The notes under the pieces are model-generated. The model was given only the letters and a program-made list of their open reading frames with translations. It was not told where the DNA came from and made no database searches. Shown one piece after another: positions 23,933 through 33,334 of a stretch of 33,334 bases of DNA. The stretch's first letter is position 1. Each line of letters opens with the position of its first letter. The DNA lies in contig JBFMBP010000159.1 of the NCBI GenBank assembly GCA_040755155.1, positions 1-33,334 on the forward strand, given 5' to 3'. The translations under genes and the position numbers were made by a program. The DNA comes from Candidatus Omnitrophota bacterium (GTDB lineage Bacteria; Hinthialibacterota; Hinthialibacteria; Hinthialibacterales; Hinthialibacteraceae).

Positions 23933-26900
23933 ATGTCGGGAAAATATCCGTCCACAATTTTCTTGTACGCCGCCGTTATTTTCATTTCTATGGGAACCGT
24001 TGTTTACGCCGAAAGCGAACCGAACGACGATATCGCCAACGCCAATTATATCGAGTTGAACTCAACGGTTGACGGCGATCTCGCTTCCGATTCGCCTTCT
24101 GACGCTATCGACTGCTACACGTTCACGCTGGAGAGTGACGGCTTTTTGCAAGTGGGAGTTGTCCCTACGGCGGAATTGAACGTCGAGTTTATCTTAAAAG
24201 ACAGCGACGGAGTTCTGGATATCGGCCGCAGCAATAGCAAGGACAAAGGCGGCGTCGAGGGCGTCGTTTATCCCAATCTGCGGGCGGGAGTCTATTACGC
24301 CGTCGTCAAAATTCCCGACAACGCCAGCGGCGTAATGAAGGGAACCTATAGCATTTCCGTCAATTTCGCTCCCGTGGAAGAAATCGACGTCGAATTGAAC
24401 GATATTCCCGCTCAAGCTGTTATGCCGGTAAATGGCGAAACGAAAGGGCATATCGGCTATTACGGTTCGAAATATACGGACAATAAGGATTTTTACGATA
24501 TTACGTTGCCCAACGACGGGCAATTGGAATTGACGCTCTACCCGGACGGGACGTGCAACTTAGCGCTGGGGCTTTATGACAGCGCCATCTTCAACAATAT
24601 CGGTTGGGTAGATCAGAAGGGAAAAGGCGAATCGGAAAAGATCGTTTATCCCAACCTGTTGGCGGGAACCTATCGCGTACTCGTCAATCGTTCGGAAGGC
24701 TACGGTTCCTATAACTTAACCAGCCTCTATACGGAAAGCCCCTATCCGTCCGGCAACGAGCCGAACGAAACCGTCTATGAGACCGCCGAAATCGCTCTAG
24801 AGGAAAACGCTGATGCGCCGGGGACGATGGATGGCTCTATGCAAGGCCGGTTGGGTTATTACGGCAATCAATACCGCGACGACAACGATTATTTTAGAGT
24901 CGTCACCAGCGCTTATGGAAAACTTTCTTTCGGTTTTACGATGGAAGAAGGGAACAATCTCCAGGCGGGATTTCAAGTATGGGACGAATACTTGCGTTAT
25001 CTCAGCGCGCGGGATGGTAGTCTTACTCTGGAGAATCGTCCCGCGGGAACTTATTACGTAAGAATGTATCGCAATAATGGGTATGGCGCGTATACGATGA
25101 CATGCAATTTCGTATCCCAGGAAGAGCCTGCGCCCTTTACGGAACCCACGGTGGACTTGCCGATTAATGGTGAAGTCAACGATGTTATTATTTCGGCTCA
25201 AACTACGAGTCAATGGTTTACGGTGTATGTTCCCGAAGATGGAAACTTGATCGTAAAGCAACAATTCGCCGCCTCGGCTTACGTCTACTTGCGGTTGTAT
25301 TCGGAAAACGCCGCGTCGAAAATGGCGGAGACTTATTCCTATTGGACAGCAGACGAAAGAAGCATTCAGATTCCCAATATCCGAATGGGAACTTATCTCG
25401 TCAACGTCAGCCGGGCGGACGGCTCCAGTTTGGGAACCGTGTCCACTATCTTTACGCCCGTAACCAAACTCGACGAGGAACCGAACGATTCCTACACGTC
25501 TCTGGGGACTAAGGAATATAACCAATCCTACGTAGGACATATCGGCTTTTACGGCAATGGTTGGCAGGATAATCTCGATCTTTACGAAATATACATTCCC
25601 GAGGATGGCTCGCTTACCGTTACCGCCAAAGGAGAACCTACGCTCTATTTCTATCTGCGCGTTTATAGCGCCGAGGGCAACGCTTATGGAAAGATAGGCG
25701 AGACTTACGGCTATTGGAACGCAGATCCTCACGCCATCGGCAAACCCAATATTCTGGCGGGTAAATATCTCGTCGAAATCAGCCGCGCCGACGGCTACGG
25801 TTCTTACGATTTGGATATCCAATTTACGCCCAACCGCAACCTCGACGCCGAAACCAACGGCAACGATTGGACGCAGCCCCAGTATATCGATTTGGGAGCA
25901 GGTTATGTGGGGCATTTAGGATTCGACCGCAACTTCTTCCTGGATTCTTCGGATTATTACGTCGTCGAATTGCCGGAAGACGGTTCCTTTTGGGCGACGT
26001 TCCAAACGGACGCTACAGGATATTTCTATTGGCGCATGTATTACGCCGACTTCGAAACTAAAGTCTCGGAGACGTATTCCTACTGGACGACGGAACGAAG
26101 GAGCATCGGCAGCGATCAATTACGGGCGGGAAAATACTATATCGCTGTGGATAGGGCGGACGGCTATGGAACCTATCAGTTCTATACAACCTACACGAAA
26201 CAAGAATTCGCTGACGAGGAAGCCAATATCCTGCAGAGTCAGGCGCAACTTATGTACGTAGACCAACAGGTTCAAGGCGCATTGGGTTACACCGATCGCT
26301 ATTACCGCGATACGGTCGATTGGTATAAGGTCGATGTTACCGTCAAAGGCGATTATAAACTTTCCTTCCAAACCGTTAATTGGGCGTATTTCCATGTGGG
26401 ATTGTGGTCCCCTAACCAGGTTGCGAATTATTCGAGCGATTACCGGTATTGGACATCGGATTTGTTTACGCGCAATTTAACGCTTGATGTTGGAACTTAT
26501 TATATTGCGTGCTGGCGCGCGGATGGATTTGGGCCTTATAACTTGCGGCTTGGCGATGTGAACGGCGCGCCCGCCGGTTCGCTCTCCGGCATAGTGTCAA
26601 CGGCGAATAAATTCCCGCTGGGAGAGGTTTCCGTAAAAATCCTCAATCGCGAAACGAAAACCGACATCCTCGGCAATTATTCCTTTGCCGATCTGCCCCC
26701 AGGCTATCATACGGCAACCTTTAGTTCCGGCGCCAAATATTATCCTGAAACCCGTGATGTCTTCATTGAAGCTGGGAAAGCCTTGACGTTGGATATCACG
26801 ATGCTGGACGCCAACAAGACGGCGCCTCTTGACGTGGAAAAATTCTATGGCGTCGCCAGCAATGAATACATCCATTTCTTCTGGTCGCCAAGCGCCAGTC

Positions 26901-27841
26901 CCGACGTGGCCGACGGCGGCGGGTATAAACTCTATATTAACGACAATCCCGCCCTCGATCTTAAGAATGTTTTGGATTACCGCTCCTTTGGATTCTTGAA
27001 CGATGTTCAATATACCTGCCGCTTGACCGTCTACGATAAATACGGCAACGAAAGCGCAGGCTATACGATTATCCTAACTCCTGGCGGCCAAGTGATCGTG
27101 CCGACGCCAACGCCGACCCTTCCCCCGGGAGAACGTACCCCCACGCCTACAGCGACGATGAAGCCGGGACAAACGCCTTATCCCGTTCAAACGCCCTATC
27201 CAACCTATACGCCTTATCCCACCTTTACTCCGCAGCCGACTTGCCCGATCGTTATTGAGCCGACTCCGGGACCGGTTGAGTCGATTAAACCTGACATGAT
27301 TTATGAGTTCGACATGAAGACCTTGCAAGAAGACGGCTGGATGGAGCAGCCGGGCGGATTTATTCCGGGCACGTCCGCCGGGTTCATTCTTCCCCTCGCC
27401 TTCGCCGACGGCCTTATTCCATCTTCCGCCGATGGCAAGGGTCTTGCCGTTACTGTGCGCCCGAAGGATGTGGCGATGCTCTTTGCTTTGGCGCCGGTCG
27501 AAACGGGCGGATATCCGGTTCTTATGCGCATGAACGTTACGGCGGATATGCCGAACGCGGCGGTTTGGCTCATCGGCCTTAAAGGCGCCCTCGTTTCGGG
27601 GCAAGATGTAGACGGCTCCATCGCTTACGTCAATCCGCAAAGTTCGGCGGGCTTCACGGGCTTGGAAAAAAGGCTGACGATGATTTATGAACCTGGAACC
27701 AGCAGCTTTATTACGCCCATGATTCAGGTCGCTGGATTGGGAGACGATCATGCGACGGTTTATATCGACCGGGTGGAGATTTACATACTGAAGCCGGATA
27801 TGGCTTATCCCGGATATCTATTCGGCAATAATCCCGAATAA
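23933..27841 (+). CDS. Large secreted protein with seven PPC-like repeats, carboxypeptidase-regulatory and Fn3-like domains
   Basis: The 1302-residue product has a signal peptide (cut likely after VYA, residue 26). Seven PPC-type beta-sandwich repeats start near residues 27, 154, 274, 397, 515, 638 and 760; each opens with an EPND-like acidic turn and contains GxxGYYG...D..D.Y and a closing AGxYxVxVxRADGYGSY. Next come a carboxypeptidase-regulatory-like domain (about 882-960: SLSGIVSTANKFPLGEVSVK), an Fn3-like domain (966-1050), a Pro/Thr linker (1056-1117, PTPTPTLPPG) and a 180-residue C-terminal domain with beta-sandwich character. There is no protease domain, although PPC repeats often accompany one; this is likely an adhesive or structural cell-surface protein. 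AAGGAG is seven bases before the ATG. The gene ends in a hairpin terminator. Confidence 0.9.
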   Translation: MSGKYPSTIFLYAAVIFISMGTVVYAESEPNDDIANANYIELNSTVDGDLASDSPSDAIDCYTFTLESDGFLQVGVVPTAELNVEFILKDSDGVLDIGRSNSKDKGGVEGVVYPNLRAGVYYAVVKIPDNASGVMKGTYSISVNFAPVEEIDVELNDIPAQAVMPVNGETKGHIGYYGSKYTDNKDFYDITLPNDGQLELTLYPDGTCNLALGLYDSAIFNNIGWVDQKGKGESEKIVYPNLLAGTYRVLVNRSEGYGSYNLTSLYTESPYPSGNEPNETVYETAEIALEENADAPGTMDGSMQGRLGYYGNQYRDDNDYFRVVTSAYGKLSFGFTMEEGNNLQAGFQVWDEYLRYLSARDGSLTLENRPAGTYYVRMYRNNGYGAYTMTCNFVSQEEPAPFTEPTVDLPINGEVNDVIISAQTTSQWFTVYVPEDGNLIVKQQFAASAYVYLRLYSENAASKMAETYSYWTADERSIQIPNIRMGTYLVNVSRADGSSLGTVSTIFTPVTKLDEEPNDSYTSLGTKEYNQSYVGHIGFYGNGWQDNLDLYEIYIPEDGSLTVTAKGEPTLYFYLRVYSAEGNAYGKIGETYGYWNADPHAIGKPNILAGKYLVEISRADGYGSYDLDIQFTPNRNLDAETNGNDWTQPQYIDLGAGYVGHLGFDRNFFLDSSDYYVVELPEDGSFWATFQTDATGYFYWRMYYADFETKVSETYSYWTTERRSIGSDQLRAGKYYIAVDRADGYGTYQFYTTYTKQEFADEEANILQSQAQLMYVDQQVQGALGYTDRYYRDTVDWYKVDVTVKGDYKLSFQTVNWAYFHVGLWSPNQVANYSSDYRYWTSDLFTRNLTLDVGTYYIACWRADGFGPYNLRLGDVNGAPAGSLSGIVSTANKFPLGEVSVKILNRETKTDILGNYSFADLPPGYHTATFSSGAKYYPETRDVFIEAGKALTLDITMLDANKTAPLDVEKFYGVASNEYIHFFWSPSASPDVADGGGYKLYINDNPALDLKNVLDYRSFGFLNDVQYTCRLTVYDKYGNESAGYTIILTPGGQVIVPTPTPTLPPGERTPTPTATMKPGQTPYPVQTPYPTYTPYPTFTPQPTCPIVIEPTPGPVESIKPDMIYEFDMKTLQEDGWMEQPGGFIPGTSAGFILPLAFADGLIPSSADGKGLAVTVRPKDVAMLFALAPVETGGYPVLMRMNVTADMPNAAVWLIGLKGALVSGQDVDGSIAYVNPQSSAGFTGLEKRLTMIYEPGTSSFITPMIQVAGLGDDHATVYIDRVEIYILKPDMAYPGYLFGNNPE

Positions 27842-27860
27842 TCCCGCCAGTGACTTTTTT

Positions 27861-27905
27861 CAGGGGCGAGACGAGCGGCAGCTCGCTTCGCCCCTGTTTC
27901 TTTTT
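27861..27905 (+). terminator. Hairpin terminator after the PPC-repeat gene
   Basis: CAGGGGCGA pairs with TCGCCCCTG (27861-27896), with an inner GAGC/GCTC stem, followed by TTTCTTTTTC. It lies 20 bases after the stop. Confidence 0.75.
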
Positions 27906-27968
27906 CAACTTTGCCGCAAAGAGTATATTCCTATATCAAAATGAATTATTATCTCATGTTGTGTACCA

Positions 27969-28016
27969 GGGAGCGCGGGCGTCCCGCCCGCACTGCAACT
28001 AGTTTTGCAGGGTGGA
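27969..28016. repeat. GC-rich repeat GGGAGCGCGGGCGTCCCGCC, copy 1
   Basis: The sequence GGGAGCGCGGGCGTCCCGCC then CGCACTGCAACTAGTTTTGC includes a small stem (CTGCAA/TTGCAG). It matches the left arm of the copy at 28812-28872 but lacks the right arm. It lies between the PPC gene and the HhH gene. Similar short palindromes are common between genes in large environmental genomes. Confidence 0.6.
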
Positions 28017-28074
28017 CTCAAAGCGAATCGTTGCCCGCTTTTCTCGACTAGAGATTTAATAAGGATAGAAATCT

Positions 28075-28803
28075 ATGCAGCGCAACGAACTGATTCTCGC
28101 CGCTGCGCTTGGCGTTCTGGTTCTTTCAGGCGCGGTTTTCCAATTTTATCTTGGCGCGGGCAAGACGGCGGAAATCGTCGTTACTCATTCGCAGCGTATA
28201 CCGTTCGAGAACGCCGCGATCATACCCAAATCTGCCGCTGCGCCAACGCCGGCGCCGCTTGCGATCGCTGGAGATGATGCCCGCCTTTTCCACTTTTTGA
28301 ATTCAGCGGATTTGAAACAATTTATGGCCGTTTCCGGCATTGGCGAAAAACTGGCCGGGCAAATAGTCGCCCAACGCAACGAAATCGGCCGTTTTTCCAG
28401 CATCGATCAAATCCTGGCCGTTGAGGGCGTCGGCGATGCGAAATTGGAAGCGATGCGGCGGCATGTCCTTCGGGCCGGTTCGGCGGCGCCAACGCCAATT
28501 ATTACGCCCTCTTTTGTTCTCCCGCCGGTTTATGGGCGTCCAATTTTCGCTCCCGCCCCGGCGCTGCAAACTCCCGTTTCCAGCCGGGAGCCAAGACGCC
28601 CTCTCTCATTGAACCAGGCGTCGATAGCCGATCTGGCGGCGGTTTCCGGCATTGGAGAATCGTTAGCCCAATCGATCGTAAATGCCCGCCAAACGGCGAA
28701 AGGATTCAAATCGTGGAAAGATGTAGACGCCATCCCCGGCATAGGCGAACAGCGTCTGAAACTTCTCCAACAATATTTTTATTTGCCGAACGATCGAAAA
28801 TAA
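28075..28803 (+). CDS. ComEA-like protein with two helix-hairpin-helix domains
   Basis: The 242-residue product has an N-terminal membrane helix (about 7-25), a Pro/Ala-rich linker, and two HhH units: LKQFMAVSGIGEKLAGQIVA and ILAVEGVGDAKLEAM (about 77-125), then LNQASIADLAAVSGIGESLA and VDAIPGIGEQRLKLL (about 180-235). ComEA binds double-stranded DNA at the outer face of the inner membrane for uptake during transformation, and has one such domain; two copies separated by a Pro-rich linker is unusual. No other com genes are in the window, so DNA uptake is only a possibility. AAGGA lies about nine bases before the ATG. Confidence 0.87.
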   Translation: MQRNELILAAALGVLVLSGAVFQFYLGAGKTAEIVVTHSQRIPFENAAIIPKSAAAPTPAPLAIAGDDARLFHFLNSADLKQFMAVSGIGEKLAGQIVAQRNEIGRFSSIDQILAVEGVGDAKLEAMRRHVLRAGSAAPTPIITPSFVLPPVYGRPIFAPAPALQTPVSSREPRRPLSLNQASIADLAAVSGIGESLAQSIVNARQTAKGFKSWKDVDAIPGIGEQRLKLLQQYFYLPNDRK

Positions 28804-28811
28804 TATGACCT

Positions 28812-28872
28812 GGGAGCGCGGGCGTCCCGCCCGCCAAAGCGATTAATTATGCGGGTGAGACGCCCGCGCTCC
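28812..28872. repeat. GC-rich palindromic repeat, copy 2 (14-bp arms)
   Basis: GGAGCGCGGGCGTC (28813-28826) is perfectly complementary to GACGCCCGCGCTCC (28859-28872), with inner GCGGG/CCCGC pairing. It fills nearly all the space between the HhH gene and the glycosylase gene. It could fold as a stable transcript hairpin and attenuate read-through. Confidence 0.75.
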
Positions 28873-28892
28873 AAAAAAGGACGCAGCGAATT

Positions 28893-29597
28893 GTGAATCC
28901 TCATCAAATAACGCAGAAGCTCATTAACGATGTGATACTCTTGGCTTTCGCGCCGCCCGTAACTCACGTTTACTGCCCTTTGGAATATGCAGAACGATCC
29001 TATCGGCGATATTTGGAAAAATATGGCCAAGGACGGCGGGAAATTCTTCTCGTTGGCATGAATCCCGGCCCGTGGGGCATGACGCAAACAGGCATTCCCT
29101 TCGGCGACGTCGTAATGGTTCGCGATTGGCTGGGCATTCGGGAATCGGTGGAGCATCCCGCCGTCGAACATCCAAAGCGTCCCATCCTGGGTTTCGATTG
29201 TCCTCGCCGCGAGGTCAGCGGCGCGCGGTTATGGAGTTGGGCGAAAGACGCCTTCGAGACGCCGGAGTGCTTTTTTACGCGTTTTTTCGTCTATAACTAT
29301 TGCCCCTTATGTTTCCTGGAAGAAAGCGGACGCAACCGAACCCCGGACAAACTCCCCGCCTCCGAACGCGAGCCTTTATATGCGGTTTGCGATGAGGCTT
29401 TGCGCCGGACCGTCGAGTTTTTTCAACCGCGTCTAATTATCGGAGTCGGCGCCTTCGCCGAAAAACGGGCGCAGGAAGCCCTAGGCGCCGCCGCTCCCGC
29501 CATTGGTAAAATCCCTCATCCCAGCCCAGCCAATCCCTCCGCCAACCGGGGATGGGCGCAGGCTGTCGCCGCCGTTTTGAAGGCGTATGGACTTTGA
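28893..29597 (+). CDS. SMUG1-type single-strand-selective uracil-DNA glycosylase
   Basis: The 234-residue product matches the SMUG1 branch of the uracil-DNA glycosylase superfamily. The signature GMNPGPWGMTQTGIPFG starts at Gly55 (Asn57 being the catalytic-pocket Asn), FFVYNYCPLCFLEESGRNRT gives the uracil-recognition strand, and HPSPANPSANRGW carries the catalytic-loop His209. It removes uracil and oxidised pyrimidines such as 5-hydroxymethyluracil from DNA. SMUG1 is mainly a vertebrate enzyme with scattered bacterial homologues. The start is GTG at 28893, with AAAAAGG about 12 bases upstream. Length is usual. It is monocistronic. Confidence 0.93.
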   Translation: MNPHQITQKLINDVILLAFAPPVTHVYCPLEYAERSYRRYLEKYGQGRREILLVGMNPGPWGMTQTGIPFGDVVMVRDWLGIRESVEHPAVEHPKRPILGFDCPRREVSGARLWSWAKDAFETPECFFTRFFVYNYCPLCFLEESGRNRTPDKLPASEREPLYAVCDEALRRTVEFFQPRLIIGVGAFAEKRAQEALGAAAPAIGKIPHPSPANPSANRGWAQAVAAVLKAYGL

Positions 29598-29921
29598 CTG
29601 CATCTGCTGATATGTTGTGATCATTTCCTATCCCAAAGGGCAAGGGTATGGAAATGCGTAACTTGATTTATTAAGTGGAACTGTAAGTAGAGACGATCCG
29701 GCAAAAAGTATTGATGATGCAATTGGGTAACTACCTATTGGGTGCAGGCATCTTGCCTGCTGTATATCTTATGCAGGCTAGAAGCCCGCACCACAAAAAT
29801 TGTTTTTTTTGCCGTTCCGTCAGTAGAGAATTAGCGTAAAAAACGCGGGTGTTTTAACCAGTTTTGGGATTCGTAGGCAATAAGAAGCGCATTGCGCTGC
29901 TATTGCCAAAGGAAACGCGCT
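29598..29921. other. Spacer with an inverted repeat (29741-29792)
   Basis: GGTGCAGGCATCTTGCCTGC (29741-29760) pairs with GCAGGCTAGAAGCCCGCACC (29773-29792) at 16 of 20 positions. It is a member of the same general class of short genomic palindromes as those near 27.97 and 28.81 kb but with different sequence. No ORF looks coding. Confidence 0.55.
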
Positions 29922-30881
29922 ATGTATTTTCCTACCGCTGGAATCGAAGCTCCGCTTTGGACGCCCCCTCTCGTCGCCTTCGTCATCTCTTTTTTTACTT
30001 CAATGGGCGGCGTTTCGGGCGCTTTTCTTCTCTTGCCTTTTCAGGTGTCGTTTCTCGGTTACGCGAATCCATCGGTCAGCGCTACGAATCAATTATTCAA
30101 TATCGTAGCCATTCCCAGCGGGGTATACCGTTATTATAAAGAAGGCCGCATGGTATGGCCTCTGACCTGGATGGTAATCGCCGGTTCCTTGCCCGGCGTT
30201 TTTATCGGCGCATTTGTCCGCGTAACGTATCTCCCCAATCCTAAGAACTTCAAAGTATTCGCCGCCGGGGTGTTGCTATATATCGGTCTGAGAATGGTTA
30301 AGGATTTATTAAAGAAAAAAGCCGAAGGTATGGATAAGGCCGTCAGCGAGAAACGATTCCAGGAACTTATGGCCAGCTATCGCAAGCAAGCCGATGCTCT
30401 CAACGGCGAACGGGAATTCTTGCCTGCTATCCAAATAAACCATTTTAACCTAAGAAGGCTGGGATACTCTTTTTACGGCGAACCGTTCGATGTTCCATTT
30501 TGGGGAATTTTCGCTTTGAGTTTCGTTGTCGGCATTGTAGGAGGCATTTACGGAATTGGAGGCGGGGCGATTATGGCGCCTTTTTTTGTAACTTTCTTTG
30601 CGCTGCCGGTCTATACCGTGGCTGGGGCCGCGCTTATGGGAACTTTTATCACTTCGATAGCCGGCGTTGCTTTCTACCAAGCCATAGCGCCGCTATATCC
30701 AAACATGTCGGTGGCGCCGGATTGGATTTTAGGCGTTTTATTCGGACTCGGTGGAATGGGGGGCATGTATTTGGGGGCGCGATGTCAAAAATTCGTACCA
30801 GCCCGCGCGATTAAGTGGATGCTCTGCGGCGTGCTGCTTTATACGGCAGTAAAATACATCGCCGACTATTTCGCCGGGTGA
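29922..30881 (+). CDS. TauE/SafE family membrane permease
   Basis: The 319-residue inner-membrane protein has about eight membrane segments in two pseudo-repeats: TPPLVAFVISFFTSMGGVSG with SATNQLFNIVAIPSGVYRYY in the first, and FVVGIVGGIYGIGGGAIMAP with GAALMGTFITSIAGVAFYQA in the second. The GGIYGIGGG and GGVSGAF motifs are those of TauE/SafE (sulfite exporter/anion permease family). A cytoplasmic loop of about 55 residues (roughly 135-190) lies between the halves. Substrates in the family are sulfite, sulfoacetate or other organosulfur anions; nothing nearby narrows this. I start at the ATG 29922, with AAAGGA nine bases upstream, not at an in-frame TTG ten codons earlier. Confidence 0.9.
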   Translation: MYFPTAGIEAPLWTPPLVAFVISFFTSMGGVSGAFLLLPFQVSFLGYANPSVSATNQLFNIVAIPSGVYRYYKEGRMVWPLTWMVIAGSLPGVFIGAFVRVTYLPNPKNFKVFAAGVLLYIGLRMVKDLLKKKAEGMDKAVSEKRFQELMASYRKQADALNGEREFLPAIQINHFNLRRLGYSFYGEPFDVPFWGIFALSFVVGIVGGIYGIGGGAIMAPFFVTFFALPVYTVAGAALMGTFITSIAGVAFYQAIAPLYPNMSVAPDWILGVLFGLGGMGGMYLGARCQKFVPARAIKWMLCGVLLYTAVKYIADYFAG

Positions 30882-30982
30882 TGTCAACCAGAGGATCGGC
30901 ATGAAGCGGAAGGCAATCCCCCTAAAAACCAGCGGTTAACAATATTTCAGCGGCTATTCGGGTAAGAGTTTTTAAAATCTCA

Positions 30983-31010
30983 TTGTTTTTTTCATTTTAT
31001 AGTTTACAAT
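30983..31010 (+). promoter_or_regulatory. Sigma-70-type promoter of the XRE gene
   Basis: TTGTTT (30983-30988) and TACAAT (31005-31010) are separated by 16 bases, in an AT-rich stretch about 110 bases before the XRE start. Transcription would start near 31017. The rest of the spacer 30882-31121 holds no ORF. Confidence 0.55.
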
Positions 31011-31023
31011 ATGGGAAATTATT

Positions 31024-31035
31024 ACTAACGTTAGT
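31024..31035. promoter_or_regulatory. Candidate operator palindrome ACTAACGTTAGT
   Basis: A perfect 12-bp palindrome lies 14 bases downstream of the -10 box, just past the predicted transcription start, followed by a further TAGT. The position suits autorepression by the XRE protein encoded downstream. Function is inferred. Confidence 0.5.
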
Positions 31036-31121
31036 TAGTGGAGTTGTGCGTATTGCCTTATCCACGGCAAGTTAGATGTTGAGCCGATTTCGATATACCA
31101 GCGTTAAGGAGAGAACTATCC

Positions 31122-32306
31122 TTGAAAACCTTCGGTGAATTGCTACGCGATTTTCGTCAGCGCCGAAAGTTGACGCAACAGGATTTAGCGGATCGTTTGG
31201 GGCTTTCTTCTCCTTATATTGCGCAAATGGAAAGCGGATTCAAGCCCCCGCCTCCCAATGTCCTGGTCGACAAGATGCTCGGCATTTTGCAACTCTCTTT
31301 CGAAGAGAAGCGCCGTTTTCAGGAGTTCGCTGAAAGGGAGCGCGAAGTTCAAAGTTTAACCAAAGCTACGCGCAAAATCGGTTATGTCTTGGCGGGGAAC
31401 AAGGTATGCGTTCCTCAAAAAATCGTATCTTACCGCACCCAACAAGAAATCGACGATTTAGTGGATACGATCCCCCATACAGTGGTTTTTTCGATCGACG
31501 TTTCCGGAAAAGTTGGGCCGTACCGGGGAAGCGGCGCCGCCGATGTTTTAAAAAACCATGACGATCTGCGGTCTTGGGCTTTAACGGAAATGGGCGATCA
31601 GCCCCATCATTGGCTGGCTTTTTTAGGGATGATGTACGATATACTCCTCCTCACGCCGGACGAGCGGCTGCTTTGCCGCCAGCCTTCGGGACGGCGCAAA
31701 GAGATCGCCAACTTATCCAACGATATCGGGAAATTTTTTAGCGGTTTTCGCGCAGTCATTGAAGAATCGCGGCAACAAGCGGAGGAACAGAAACTTCCCA
31801 ATGTCATTGCTCCCCATGATGCTTGGCAAAACATCGACGAAATGCTGGGTTTGCCCGGCGAGGCTAACGTCGAAATGGTATCCGGGTCAAGCCGGGAAGA
31901 TGGCGCCATTCTCAATATTCCTATCATTGGAGAAATTCCCCCCGGGTCGGACGAATTCGAAGAGCGCCATGACCTTGGCCTGATCGGGCTTCCCCGCGAT
32001 TGGTTCGATGGAAACAAGCGATACGAAGCCTGTTTCGTGCAGACGGACGCCTATGTCTCGCTGGGAGTTTGGCCGGGTTGCAAAGCGATTTATGAACTGA
32101 ATGCTCCCGTGGAAAACGAAGATTTGGCCGTGGTGCAGTTGGGAGACCGGCGTTGTCTGCGTAAATATTTCGATATGGGAGAACAAATCTTTCTCCAAGG
32201 CGGACCACTTGCCCGTCCTATTCACGTTTCGAAGACGGAAACATCCGTCCAAGTCGTTGGAGTGGTGCGGGAATTGGTTTCGCGCTTTAAAGAACTGCGG
32301 TCGTAA
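31122..32306 (+). CDS. XRE-family regulator with degenerate LexA/S24-like C-terminal domain
   Basis: The 394-residue product has an N-terminal HTH (residues about 5-60: LLRDFRQRRKLTQQDLADRL, GLSSPYIAQMESG), a middle region (90-250) with no family I recognise, and a C-terminal S24-like fold: ILNIPIIGEIPPGSDEF, then ACFVQTDAYVSLGVWPGCKA and NEDLAVVQLGDRRCLRKYF, VQVVGVVREL. In LexA-type proteases the first of these holds G-D-S-M; here the Ser position is Ala310 (T-D-A-Y). The Lys position (V-K-R-L) reads L-R-K-Y. The fold is therefore probably non-proteolytic and could bind a ligand or dimerise. The start is TTG at 31122, with TAAGGAG about ten bases upstream. It likely represses its own promoter. 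Confidence 0.82.
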   Translation: MKTFGELLRDFRQRRKLTQQDLADRLGLSSPYIAQMESGFKPPPPNVLVDKMLGILQLSFEEKRRFQEFAEREREVQSLTKATRKIGYVLAGNKVCVPQKIVSYRTQQEIDDLVDTIPHTVVFSIDVSGKVGPYRGSGAADVLKNHDDLRSWALTEMGDQPHHWLAFLGMMYDILLLTPDERLLCRQPSGRRKEIANLSNDIGKFFSGFRAVIEESRQQAEEQKLPNVIAPHDAWQNIDEMLGLPGEANVEMVSGSSREDGAILNIPIIGEIPPGSDEFEERHDLGLIGLPRDWFDGNKRYEACFVQTDAYVSLGVWPGCKAIYELNAPVENEDLAVVQLGDRRCLRKYFDMGEQIFLQGGPLARPIHVSKTETSVQVVGVVRELVSRFKELRS

Positions 32307-32328
32307 CCGGATAAGTGGGGAGTCATAT

Positions 32329-33321
<993 letters not shown>

Positions 33322-33334
33322 ATGAAAAAAGCGA
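33322..33334 (+). CDS. Possible start of a further gene (truncated by window)
   Basis: ATGAAAAAAGCG at the edge, with CAAGG about nine bases ahead, could begin an exported protein (Met-Lys-Lys-Ala start). Only four codons are visible. Confidence 0.3.

Noticed and set aside
24797-25915. 372-codon antisense ORF in the PPC-repeat gene
   Set aside because: Opposite to a repeat protein with clear signal peptide, ribosome site and terminator.
32101-32328. Longer upstream start for the beta-helix protein
   Set aside because: It would overlap the XRE gene in another frame and add a Trp/Cys/Arg-rich out-of-frame segment; the ATG at 32329 has a good ribosome site.

Overview
The window comes from a diderm (Gram-negative) bacterium of roughly 50 % GC whose lineage I cannot fix from sequence alone. 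An LptE-type lipoprotein gene directly upstream of holA argues for an LPS-bearing outer membrane. Secreted proteins with PPC, LamG and carboxypeptidase-regulatory domains, Pro/Thr-rich linkers, TauE, SMUG1 and many short palindromic intergenic repeats resemble what is seen in uncultured candidate phyla near the PVC/FCB groups (Sumerlaeota- or Hydrogenedentota-like). That placement is inference.

Layout. 1-2.7 kb: the 5' part of surE, then a CHAD protein and a small overlapping partner, all on the minus strand; between surE and CHAD lies a small inverted-repeat element with a second element inserted into it. 2.9-4.9 kb: rpmA with a terminator, an array of hairpins, panE, and a frameshifted remnant that looks like a toxin-type nuclease domain. 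5.2-9.4 kb: an intact copy of the small element, then a BpsA-like aminopropyltransferase gene followed by a membrane-anchored LamG-like protein carrying two long Met/Gly repeats. 10.0-13.8 kb: an exported transglutaminase-like/TPR protein overlapping an ABC-2-type permease. 14.0-16.4 kb: an unrecognised basic protein behind an extended -10 promoter, then lptE-holA.

16.4-19.6 kb is a zone of decay. A minus-strand beta-propeller-like gene is broken by an in-frame stop, by an IS200-type element (TnpA only), and by a complete IS66-type element. 19.8-23.9 kb: a B12-binding-type radical SAM protein, a secreted TIM-barrel glycosidase-like protein (minus), and a small frameshifted ORF. 23.9-27.8 kb: a 1302-residue exported protein with seven PPC-like repeats. 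28.0-30.9 kb: a double-HhH ComEA-like protein, a SMUG1-type uracil-DNA glycosylase and a TauE/SafE permease, separated by GC-rich palindromic repeats. 31.1-33.0 kb: an XRE regulator with a LexA/S24-like domain that appears to lack the catalytic Ser/Lys, preceded by a promoter with a palindrome at the likely start site, and followed 22 bases later by a membrane-anchored beta-helix protein whose end runs into a 7-bp tandem repeat. A start codon of a next gene may lie at the right edge.

Most genes are housekeeping or envelope functions arranged as singletons or pairs. The strongest unusual items are the element-in-element insertion with both target duplications preserved and an empty-site copy for comparison, the Met/Gly-expanded LamG protein next to bpsA, the multiply broken propeller gene, and the XRE/dead-S24 plus beta-helix pair.
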